64,000 bases of DNA, taken from assembly GCF_024220585.1 (NCBI RefSeq), contig NZ_JAMXKF010000001.1:124001-188000 (forward strand), read 5' to 3'. This DNA is from Dyadobacter diqingensis (GTDB taxonomy: Bacteria > Bacteroidota > Bacteroidia > Cytophagales > Spirosomataceae). The position numbers were made by a program, and so were the translations under genes. Below the pieces are notes generated by a model. It saw nothing but the letters and a program-made list of their open reading frames with translations, did not search any database and had not been told where the DNA came from. Positions 8,938-15,556 of the stretch are shown piece by piece; position 1 is the stretch's first letter, and each line of letters opens with the position of its first letter.

Positions 8938-9471
8938 ATGATTTTCTTAGAACTCAATCCATTCAACAAGCCGGTAGCGATATCTGAAATACTGATTTTG
9001 CTGATCGCGGCGGCTTTCATAGGCTGGCTGATTGCCAGACTTATTGCCAACGGACGTATACGAGTACTCCGTGAATCCATAGAAGAAAGAAAGCTGGAAC
9101 TTGCCGAATGTCGCTCTCAAAAGGTCGAATATAAATCAACAGAACAGCTGGTAGGTAAGGCTTCCAAAACTGTTTACCCGATTATTGAACCGGAAGCGAA
9201 AAAAATCGATCCGACACAGTTCGACGATTTGCAGCAAGTTGAGGGCATAGGGCCCAAAATCGAAGAATTAATCAATAAAGAAGGGATTTATACTTTCGAG
9301 CAATTGTCCAATACGTCGCACATCAGAATTTCACATATTCTTAAAAATGCAGGCCCGAGATTTCAGATGCATGATCCGACGACCTGGCCTGAGCAGGCAA
9401 GACTGGCGAAAGAAGGTAAATGGGAAGAACTTCAAATTTTGAAGGACAAACTGATCGCCGGAAGAAAGTAA
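8938..9471 (+). CDS. membrane-anchored helix-hairpin-helix protein (copy 2)
   Basis: A 177-residue paralogue of the preceding gene with the same plan: the start LELNPFNKP resembles FELNPLANP, the transmembrane helix is at about residues 17-36, followed by an Arg-rich segment (ARLIANGRIRVLRES) that predicts a cytoplasmic C-terminus, then helix, linker and the HhH domain (QQVEGIGPKIEELINKEGI) ending in HDPTTWPEQARLAKEGKWEEL. The tandem pair has diverged considerably outside the HhH domain, so the duplication is old and both copies are likely maintained. HhH motifs usually bind DNA backbone non-specifically; membrane tethering of two copies beside a peptidoglycan-binding protein suggests a link between nucleic acid and envelope, which is inference. 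Confidence 0.85.
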   Translation: MIFLELNPFNKPVAISEILILLIAAAFIGWLIARLIANGRIRVLRESIEERKLELAECRSQKVEYKSTEQLVGKASKTVYPIIEPEAKKIDPTQFDDLQQVEGIGPKIEELINKEGIYTFEQLSNTSHIRISHILKNAGPRFQMHDPTTWPEQARLAKEGKWEELQILKDKLIAGRK

Positions 9472-9486
9472 CATTTTCAGGTAAAA

Positions 9487-9526
9487 CAAAAAATCCGCTC
9501 CCATTACGAGAGCGGATTTTTTGTTT
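9487..9526. terminator. bidirectional terminator between the HhH operon and htpG
   Basis: ATCCGCTC (9493-9500) pairs with GAGCGGAT (9510-9517), flanked by A-run on the left and T-run on the right, so it can end transcripts from both strands. Confidence 0.85.
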
Positions 9527-9543
9527 TAAGAACCTAAGTGCAA

Positions 9544-11382
9544 TTAAAGACTCACTACGGTACGCTGAATAAACTGCGTAAGATCCTTACCCGTCAGCAG
9601 TCCCTGAGACAATAGCGCAAGGTCATAAACCTGTTTTGCCAATGTTTTTTGTTCATCTTCGCTTTCTGTCTGAAGGATGCGACCCAATACAGGGTGATTG
9701 GCATTCACCGAAATGGTGTACATCAAAGGCATATCTCCAAACATGGAACGCTGTCCTGATGACGCCTGCATATCCGTCATACGACGCATAAACTCAGGGA
9801 ATGTGATCACCACCGGCAATTCATCAACAGGCATTGCTTCAATTTTGACTGTACCCGCCTTGCTGCTTACCACTTCTTCAAACAATTTCTGAGCTTTTTC
9901 TTCTTCATCTTTTGAGATGATGCTCTCCAAAGTAATATCCTTTTCAATCAGTTTGTCCAGTGTATCGGCATCAACACGTTTAACCTGCACTTTTTCAACC
10001 TTCTGTTCCAAAGTATTAATAAAGTGAGAATCGATAACGCTTGTCAGCGAAAGCACGTCATAGCTACGTTTCTTTGCAGATTCAATAAAGGCATCCTGCT
10101 TTTTCTCATCGGTGGTATACAACCAAACCTGTGTATCGTTTTTGTCCGTCTGGTTTTCCTTAACCGCCTCACGATATTCTTCAAAAGTGAAGTACTTGCC
10201 ATCAACGTTTTTCAACAGACAGAAATCTTTCGCTTTGTCATAGAATTTCTCATCGCTGATGATACCGTATTTGACGAAAAGTCCGATATCGTCAAATTTC
10301 TTTTCAAATCCTTCACGATCATTTTTGAAGATCTCCGAAAGTTTGTCAGCTACCTTACGCGTGATATATCCGTTGATTTTTTTCACGTTTCCATCGGCCT
10401 GAAGATAACTTCTTGAAACGTTCAATGGGATATCCGGAGAATCGATCACCCCGTGCAGCAATTGAAGGAAGTCAGGAACGATATCTTTTACTTCGTCCGT
10501 AATGAACACCTGGCGGCTGTAAAGCTGGATTTTTTCGCGCTGTCCCTGGAAATCATTTTTCAGTTTCGGGAAGTACAAAACACCTGTCAGGTTGAAAGGA
10601 TAATCTACGTTCAAATGAATCCAGAACAACGGATCTTCGCTGAAAGGATATAGTTCTTTATAAAAAGCGATATAATCTTCGTCCGTCAGGTCCGAAGGAT
10701 TTTTTGTCCAGATCGGGCTTGGATTGTTGATGATCTTCTCTTCAAATTCAATTTCGATTGGAAGGAATTTACCATATTTTTCAAGAATTCCTCTCAAACG
10801 GTGCTCATCCAAAAATTCCTCTGAATCAGCAGCAACGTGCAAAATAATATCCGAACCACGTTCCGACTTTTCCGCCGATGTTAGTTCATATTCTGTCGAT
10901 CCGTCACATATCCAGCGAACCGCTTCGGATCCTTCTTTGTAAGACTTTGTGATGATTTCTACATTATCTGCCACCATGTAGGCAGAATAAAAACCAAGAC
11001 CAAAATGTCCGATTATTCCTTTGTCACCTTTTCCGTCCTCGCCTTTGTCTTTGTATTTTTCGACAAATTCTGTCGCGCCTGAAAAAGCGATCTGATTGAT
11101 GTATTTTTTAATTTCATCGGCAGTCATACCGATACCATTATCACTGATGGTGATTGTTTTGGCGTCTTTATCCAATTTAACAACCACTTTCAGGTCTCCC
11201 AATTCACCGTTAAATTCTCCGTAAGAAGCCAGTTTTTTTATTTTCTGACTGGCATCAACGGCGTTTGAAACTAATTCTCGTAAAAATATTTCGTGGTCCG
11301 AATAAAGGAATTTTTTAATAATCGGAAATATGTTTTCGGTATGAATGCTAAGATTTCCTTTTTCCTGAATCACTGATTCCAT
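9544..11382 (-). CDS. htpG: molecular chaperone HtpG (Hsp90)
   Basis: Cytosolic Hsp90-family ATPase chaperone of 612 residues, close to the 624 of E. coli. The GHKL nucleotide-binding domain is clear: FLRELVSNAVDASQK near residue 37, TISDNGIGMT near 78, and the lid with GHFGLGFYSAYMV near 126. The middle domain carries VKDIVPDFLQLLHGVIDSPDIPLNVSR, which includes the conserved catalytic-loop Arg region, and the C-terminal dimerisation region ends RTVVSL. It stands alone, with a bidirectional terminator at its 3' side and about 250 gene-free bases upstream. No CIRCE-like inverted repeat was seen there. Confidence 0.97.
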   Translation of the reverse strand: MESVIQEKGNLSIHTENIFPIIKKFLYSDHEIFLRELVSNAVDASQKIKKLASYGEFNGELGDLKVVVKLDKDAKTITISDNGIGMTADEIKKYINQIAFSGATEFVEKYKDKGEDGKGDKGIIGHFGLGFYSAYMVADNVEIITKSYKEGSEAVRWICDGSTEYELTSAEKSERGSDIILHVAADSEEFLDEHRLRGILEKYGKFLPIEIEFEEKIINNPSPIWTKNPSDLTDEDYIAFYKELYPFSEDPLFWIHLNVDYPFNLTGVLYFPKLKNDFQGQREKIQLYSRQVFITDEVKDIVPDFLQLLHGVIDSPDIPLNVSRSYLQADGNVKKINGYITRKVADKLSEIFKNDREGFEKKFDDIGLFVKYGIISDEKFYDKAKDFCLLKNVDGKYFTFEEYREAVKENQTDKNDTQVWLYTTDEKKQDAFIESAKKRSYDVLSLTSVIDSHFINTLEQKVEKVQVKRVDADTLDKLIEKDITLESIISKDEEEKAQKLFEEVVSSKAGTVKIEAMPVDELPVVITFPEFMRRMTDMQASSGQRSMFGDMPLMYTISVNANHPVLGRILQTESEDEQKTLAKQVYDLALLSQGLLTGKDLTQFIQRTVVSL

Positions 11383-11631
11383 AATTTTTATGTTTATTGA
11401 ATTTATATTTTAGAATTATTTTCTCGTTTGCAATACCGCATAAAAATTTGCGTTCCAATAGGAATTATCAGCAAACAAGTCTGACAGATTGTCAGCAACC
11501 TTCCGATTAATAGAGATGTATATTCTAAGTTGGTTACTGCAAGGCTTTTTAGTAATATTGCGTTCTCTACATGAAAGCATAATCGTAAGGATTTTGAGAA
11601 TTAGTTAATAGTGAAACACGAATTACAACCC

Positions 11632-12183
11632 ATGAATCTAATTAAAAAACTATTTGCCGGACTGGCACTTATCGTTGGCGTATCAGCTTGTACCACCACG
11701 AACTCCATACCTTTTACCAATTATACCGTTTTCACCGAGGATCTGCGCCGCGACCTTGAAAATGCCGGGATTCCGTTGAGCAAGGTTCAGTTCTTCAATG
11801 ACAAAGCCATTACGATCCGCCGCGAAGTATCTGATCCGAACGATATCAAGGTGAATCCGGAAGGACAAATCAGCATCAGCAACGGAAAAAGTATTCAGAC
11901 GATCAATGTACGTCCATTTACACCGGGAGTTTCCTTGGGCTCAGCCAACGGAACGATCAATGTTTCATGGGACGATACCCAGCAGGACAAAAAAGGTATG
12001 CGGTTCAATTTGAGCGGGCAGAACTACTTCCTGGATGTTTTACCAAATAACAAATTCGGCTACAAGGAACGCACTTTTGACTTGCAGGCTGGAAATGGTG
12101 CGCGCCTGTTTGTTAACAAGGATTTGTTAAAACAGGTTAACAACCAACGCGAAACATTGAAAGGCCGTAAGGTTGGACAATAA
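11632..12183 (+). CDS. lipoprotein of unknown function
   Basis: A 183-residue protein starting at ATG 11632, with the signal peptide MNLIKKLFAGLALIVGVSAC ending in a clear lipobox (VSAC, Cys20). An in-frame GTG 21 bases upstream is less likely because it would lengthen the signal peptide without need. The mature part is predominantly beta with many Asn, Asp and Gly turns and carries no motif I recognise. Its composition (TVFTEDLRRDLENAGIPL, then VQFFNDKAITIRREV) is seen in short lipoproteins of unknown role in Bacteroidota. It is monocistronic, bounded by htpG (divergent) and dapF (convergent). Confidence 0.75.
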   Translation: MNLIKKLFAGLALIVGVSACTTTNSIPFTNYTVFTEDLRRDLENAGIPLSKVQFFNDKAITIRREVSDPNDIKVNPEGQISISNGKSIQTINVRPFTPGVSLGSANGTINVSWDDTQQDKKGMRFNLSGQNYFLDVLPNNKFGYKERTFDLQAGNGARLFVNKDLLKQVNNQRETLKGRKVGQ

Positions 12184-12190
12184 CACTGGT

Positions 12191-12211
12191 TATTTCCTGA
12201 TTCAGGAAATA
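12191..12211. promoter_or_regulatory. short perfect palindrome
   Basis: TATTTCCTGA and TCAGGAAATA separated by a single base, directly after the lipoprotein stop and 10 bases before the terminator hairpin. It could add to termination or be a protein site; nothing decides between these. Confidence 0.3.
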
Positions 12212-12220
12212 TCGGACAAA

Positions 12221-12260
12221 CAAAAATCCCGGCTACAATTGTAGCCGGGATTTTTGTTTT
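12221..12260. terminator. bidirectional terminator between lipoprotein gene and dapF
   Basis: AATCCCGGCTAC pairs perfectly with GTAGCCGGGATT around the loop AATT, with A-run before and T-run after. The 15-bp stem including the A/T pairs serves both convergent genes. Confidence 0.92.
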
Positions 12261-12278
12261 ATATCTACTTATGAACTT

Positions 12279-13058
12279 TTATATCGTCACGCTGCCTTCA
12301 AAAACCCGTACCGCAGGTCCTATTAAATAAATATCGTCGAATTTATCGTCTTCTTTTCCGAAGTAATCCACCTGTAAAGTCCCGCCAAGCGTCTCCACTT
12401 TCACAGGGCCATTCCAGCCTTCACGCAAATGCGCCGACAAAACACAGGCTGTTACGCCGGTCCCGCAAGAGTAAGTTTCATCCTCTACCCCACGTTCGTA
12501 GGTTCTTACGCTGATATGGTTTTCGCCTAAAAGCTGAACAAAGTTAACGTTGGTTCCTCCTACCGGACCAAACAACGGACCGTAGCGAACATCTTTACCT
12601 ACTTCCACAACTTCCGCTTCATTGATATCATCTACATAAGTGACGTAATGCGGAGAACCGGTATTCATAAAATCATATTCCGAATGTCTTTCCACGCCGT
12701 TGACCGGCGCCATTTTCAAACGAATGATATCCTCGGTAGCGAGCCCTTCATGCGGACCGTCCACTGCAATGAATGAAGTTGTTTTTTCAAACAGACCCAG
12801 ATCATGCGCAAAACGAACGGCGCAACGGCCCCCATTACCACACATACTGCCTTCACGGCCATCTGCATTGAAATAAACCATTCTGAAATCATATCCTTCG
12901 GCATTTTCCAAAAGAATAAGCCCGTCCGAACCAATCCCAAAACGACGGTGACAAAGTTTCTCGATCAATTCCTGTGAAGAAGGAAAAAATCCTGTGCGAT
13001 TATCGATCATCACAAAATCATTTCCTGTACCCTGATATTTAAAAAAAGGAAGTTCCAT
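12279..13058 (-). CDS. dapF: diaminopimelate epimerase
   Basis: DapF interconverts LL- and meso-diaminopimelate in lysine and peptidoglycan synthesis, without cofactor, using two cysteines. At 259 residues it is of normal length. The N-terminal substrate motif KYQGTGNDFVMIDNR, the first active-site Cys in MCGNGGRCAVRFA (about residue 73) and the second in YSCGTGVTACVLSAH (about residue 202) are all present. The start ATG at 13058 is immediately preceded, one base away, by a copy of the intergenic repeat (13060-13094) in the same orientation as the gene. The 3' end meets a bidirectional terminator. Confidence 0.96.
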   Translation of the reverse strand: MELPFFKYQGTGNDFVMIDNRTGFFPSSQELIEKLCHRRFGIGSDGLILLENAEGYDFRMVYFNADGREGSMCGNGGRCAVRFAHDLGLFEKTTSFIAVDGPHEGLATEDIIRLKMAPVNGVERHSEYDFMNTGSPHYVTYVDDINEAEVVEVGKDVRYGPLFGPVGGTNVNFVQLLGENHISVRTYERGVEDETYSCGTGVTACVLSAHLREGWNGPVKVETLGGTLQVDYFGKEDDKFDDIYLIGPAVRVFEGSVTI

Positions 13059-13059
13059 A

Positions 13060-13094
13060 TTGGCTGTTAGCGATTAGCCAATAGCTCTTAGCTA
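13060..13094 (-). repeat. start-proximal intergenic repeat, copy a (dapF)
   Basis: On the minus strand reads GCTATTGGCTAATCGCTAAC, then AGCCAAT and the dapF ATG. It is related to copies at 13144, 13798, 13861, 18164, 33401 and 53501. Its bases 13061-13079 can pair with copy b at 13144-13162 (16 of 19 positions). Confidence 0.55.
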
Positions 13095-13143
13095 CATCGC
13101 ATTTTGAAAGTTATTCTATAATTTGGTTTTTTTGGTGCAGAAA

Positions 13144-13172
13144 GCCAATCGCCAACAGCTAATAACCAACTG
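13144..13172 (+). repeat. intergenic repeat, copy b
   Basis: GCCAATCGCCAACAGCTAAT on the plus strand, the inverted partner of copy a. Together they could form a long hairpin in the dapF-rplS gap. Confidence 0.5.
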
Positions 13173-13183
13173 CTCCCAAACAA

Positions 13184-13222
13184 CAAAACCCTGCAAAGAA
13201 AAGATTCTCTTGCAGGGTTTTT
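13184..13222 (-). terminator. intrinsic terminator after rplS
   Basis: AAAACCCTGCAA (13185-13196) pairs with TTGCAGGGTTTT (13210-13221). On the minus strand the hairpin ends in TTTTGTTG, so it terminates rplS. Confidence 0.85.
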
Positions 13223-13244
13223 AATTTCGTCCGAAGAAAATATC

Positions 13245-13610
13245 TTATGCCTTCGCTACTTTTAGCTCCTTAATACGAGCGGCTTTACCCTGACGACCGC
13301 GTAAGAAGAACAAACGCGCACGACGCACCTTACCACGACGAATCAATTCGATTTTCGCGATACTTGGTGAAAGAATTGGGAAAACACGTTCTACGGCAAT
13401 TCCGTTAGATATTTTACGTACCGTGAAAGTTTCACCGCTTGAGCTTAGGTTACGGCGTTGCATTACCGTTCCCTGAAACTGCTGAATACGCTCTTTGTTA
13501 CCTTCTCTGATCTTTACGTGTACGTTGATCGTGTCGCCTGATTTAAATACAGGATACTCGGATGTACGATTTTCAATCGTAGCTTCTACGAGTTTAATAA
13601 GTTCGCTCAT
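13245..13610 (-). CDS. rplS: 50S ribosomal protein L19
   Basis: Structural protein of the large subunit at the interface with 30S, 121 residues, within the family range. The conserved core is seen: [20 protein letters not shown], then [11 protein letters not shown], the segment [22 protein letters not shown] and the C-terminal basic stretch [16 protein letters not shown]. Usually rplS follows trmD and rimM; here it stands alone with its own promoter-like site 97 bases upstream of the start (13707-13737) and its own terminator. The ~90-base leader could hold a ribosomal-protein leader structure; such leaders have been described for L19 in Flavobacteria, but I cannot fold this one reliably. Confidence 0.97.
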   Translation of the reverse strand: MSELIKLVEATIENRTSEYPVFKSGDTINVHVKIREGNKERIQQFQGTVMQRRNLSSSGETFTVRKISNGIAVERVFPILSPSIAKIELIRRGKVRRARLFFLRGRQGKAARIKELKVAKA

Positions 13611-13706
13611 GACGATGCTTTATATATTGATTAAAATAATTGCAGCTAATTTCCAGCGGATGAGGTGACGCCCCTTCATTCAAAACAGCTATTGCGAAAA
13701 CGAGTG

Positions 13707-13737
13707 CAAAGCTAAGATTAATTATTAATATCTGAAA
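13707..13737 (-). promoter_or_regulatory. candidate rplS promoter
   Basis: On the minus strand TTTC (13734-13737), 19 bases, then TAGCTTTG (13707-13714), a perfect TAnnTTTG -7 element with one mismatch in the -33 element. It predicts a ~90-base leader. Confidence 0.45.
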
Positions 13738-13797
13738 GAGTTAGCTTAATTTTATGTAGCAAAAAAGTAACTATTTTGCCGTGGAATGGTAAGACTT

Positions 13798-13834
13798 ATA
13801 GCGATCGGCGGTCGGCTTTCGACTATCAGGCTCC
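13798..13834 (-). repeat. intergenic repeat, copy c
   Basis: On the minus strand begins GGAGCCTGATAGTCGAAAGC and continues CGACCGCCGATCGCTAT. It shares its GGAGCCT start with copy g at 53501 and is inverted relative to copy d. Confidence 0.5.
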
Positions 13835-13860
13835 TTTAAGAAACAATATTTTGGATAACT

Positions 13861-13899
13861 GCCAATCGCTGATAGCCGATAGGTGACTGCCGATAGCTA
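13861..13899 (+). repeat. intergenic repeat, copy d
   Basis: GCCAATCGCTGATAGCCGAT followed by a second unit ACTGCCGATAGCTAT, 70 bases upstream of the start of the NAD(P)HX-repair gene and in its orientation. It is inverted relative to copy c. Confidence 0.55.
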
Positions 13900-13968
13900 T
13901 ATTGCCAACGAGAAGTGTTCCTCCGGGACTTATAATTTCCAGAATACCATATCAGAAATCGTAAGATT

Positions 13969-15450
13969 ATGAAAATACTGAATGCAGAGCAGATCCGGAC
14001 ACTGGATGCGCATACGATAAAAAATGAACCCATCTCGTCATTTGATCTGATGGAAAGAGCTTCACATGCTTTTGTAAAGTGGTTTACAAACTGCTTTGAT
14101 ATCAGTCACTCCATTTCTGTTTTTTGCGGCAAAGGAAATAATGGCGGTGACGGACTGGCAATCGCCAGAATTTTAAGCAGCAAAGGTTATCATCTTCGCG
14201 TTTTTGTCATTGAATATACAGACAAAACTTCTGAGGACTTTGCGCAAAACCTGAAACGGATTGAAAATCATTTACAGGTACAAAGTATCTATGAATCTCA
14301 CACCATGCCTGCATTCAATGCGGAGCAGATCATTATTGATGCCTTGCTGGGATCGGGGTTATCACGCCCGGTTACCGGTTTGCTTGAAGAAGTGATTGAG
14401 ACTATCAATGAGTCGCCCGCAACGGTTGTTTCGGTTGACATTGCCAGCGGGCTTTATGTTGACAAACCCAATGGAAAATCGGATGCCATTATCACGCCCG
14501 ATTATACCGTTACTTTTCAACTTCCCAAGCTGGCCTTTATGATGCCTCAAAATGCAGCATTCACAGGCGACTGGCGTGTTGTGGATATCGGCCTGGATAC
14601 AAAATTCATCGAACAGACTACGACACCCTATTATTTCACAGATAAATCTACGGCCGAAGCGTTGATCAAAAAAAGACAAAAGTTTTCTCACAAGGGCACT
14701 TTTGGTCACGGCTTGATTCTGGCAGGAAGTTATGGTAAAATCGGGGCGGCCATATTGTCGGCCAGAGCTTGTCTGCGGTCGGGAGCGGGTTTACTGACTG
14801 TTCATTTGCCGGAATGCGGATATGAGATCATGCAAATTTCACTTCCCGAGGCGATGGTTTCTGTGGACCCGCATGACAAAAACATCACGACGCTGCCTGA
14901 TATCGATGCCTATTCAGCCATTGGTATTGGACCGGGTATCGGCCAGGAGCCTTTGACTGTCAGAGTGCTTGATGAACTGCTTGATAAAACGGAGGTTCCG
15001 CTGGTCATTGACGCCGATGCCCTGAACATTCTTTCCAAACATCCAGATCTGCTTGATAAGCTGCCGCCAAAAACAATTTTATCCCCGCATCCAAAAGAGT
15101 TTCAACGTCTGGCCGGCGATAGTGCCAATGAGTTTGAACGATTGGAACTGGCGAGGAATTTTGCCAGGAAACATAACATTATCATTTGCCTGAAAGGAGC
15201 TTACACGGCCGTCGTTCTGGCAAATGGAGATGTACATTTCAATTCAACAGGAAATGCAGGCATGGCCACGGGTGGCAGCGGAGATGTGTTAACCGGAATT
15301 TTAACGGCTATGCTGGCTCAAAAATACAGTCCGGAAAATGCTGCAATTTTAGGTGTATATCAGCATGGACTGGCAGGAGATCGCGCCGCAGATAAGAAGA
15401 CCAAAACGGCGATGATTGCCTCCGATATTATCGAGAATCTGGGTTGGTGA
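13969..15450 (+). CDS. nnr: bifunctional NAD(P)H-hydrate epimerase / ADP-dependent NAD(P)HX dehydratase
   Basis: A 493-residue fusion that repairs hydrated NAD(P)H: the N-terminal domain (about 1-215) epimerises R- and S-NAD(P)HX, and the C-terminal ribokinase-like domain (about 225-493) dehydrates the S form using ADP. Epimerase motifs are GKGNNGGDGLAIAR near residue 50 and DALLGSGLSRP near 123. Dehydratase motifs are HKGTFGHGLILAGSYGKIGA near 240, IGPGIGQEP near 322, LSPHPKEFQRL near 371 and NAGMATGGSGDVLTG near 431, with the catalytic Asp in GSGDVL. Both halves appear intact. The gene is monocistronic and is followed by two strong hairpins. Confidence 0.95.
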   Translation: MKILNAEQIRTLDAHTIKNEPISSFDLMERASHAFVKWFTNCFDISHSISVFCGKGNNGGDGLAIARILSSKGYHLRVFVIEYTDKTSEDFAQNLKRIENHLQVQSIYESHTMPAFNAEQIIIDALLGSGLSRPVTGLLEEVIETINESPATVVSVDIASGLYVDKPNGKSDAIITPDYTVTFQLPKLAFMMPQNAAFTGDWRVVDIGLDTKFIEQTTTPYYFTDKSTAEALIKKRQKFSHKGTFGHGLILAGSYGKIGAAILSARACLRSGAGLLTVHLPECGYEIMQISLPEAMVSVDPHDKNITTLPDIDAYSAIGIGPGIGQEPLTVRVLDELLDKTEVPLVIDADALNILSKHPDLLDKLPPKTILSPHPKEFQRLAGDSANEFERLELARNFARKHNIIICLKGAYTAVVLANGDVHFNSTGNAGMATGGSGDVLTGILTAMLAQKYSPENAAILGVYQHGLAGDRAADKKTKTAMIASDIIENLGW

Positions 15451-15462
15451 GATTTTTAATTA

Positions 15463-15533
15463 CCCGTCGGATGGCAAAAAAGCCATCCGACGGGAGGCTC
15501 GCTCCGTCCGACGGCTTTTCTGCCGTCGGACGG
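15463..15533. repeat. two tandem hairpins sharing one arm sequence
   Basis: Hairpin 1: CCCGTCGGATGGC (15463-15475) with GCCATCCGACGGG (15482-15494), loop of six A. Hairpin 2: CCGTCCGACGGC (15504-15515) with GCCGTCGGACGG (15522-15533), loop TTTTCT. All four arms contain the 8-mer CCGTCGGA or its complement, so alternative pairings are possible, as in REP/BIME pairs. They lie between convergent genes and probably stop or stabilise both transcripts. Confidence 0.8.
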
Positions 15534-15556
15534 ATAAAAAACCGACTCAACTCATT

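Larger units (their letters stand above)
13611..13968. other. divergent rplS / NAD(P)HX-repair gene gap
   Basis: 358 gene-free bases. It holds the rplS leader and promoter (13707-13737, minus strand) and an inverted pair of the intergenic repeats (13798-13834 and 13861-13899) that could form a large hairpin. No other structure was recognised. Confidence 0.5.
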
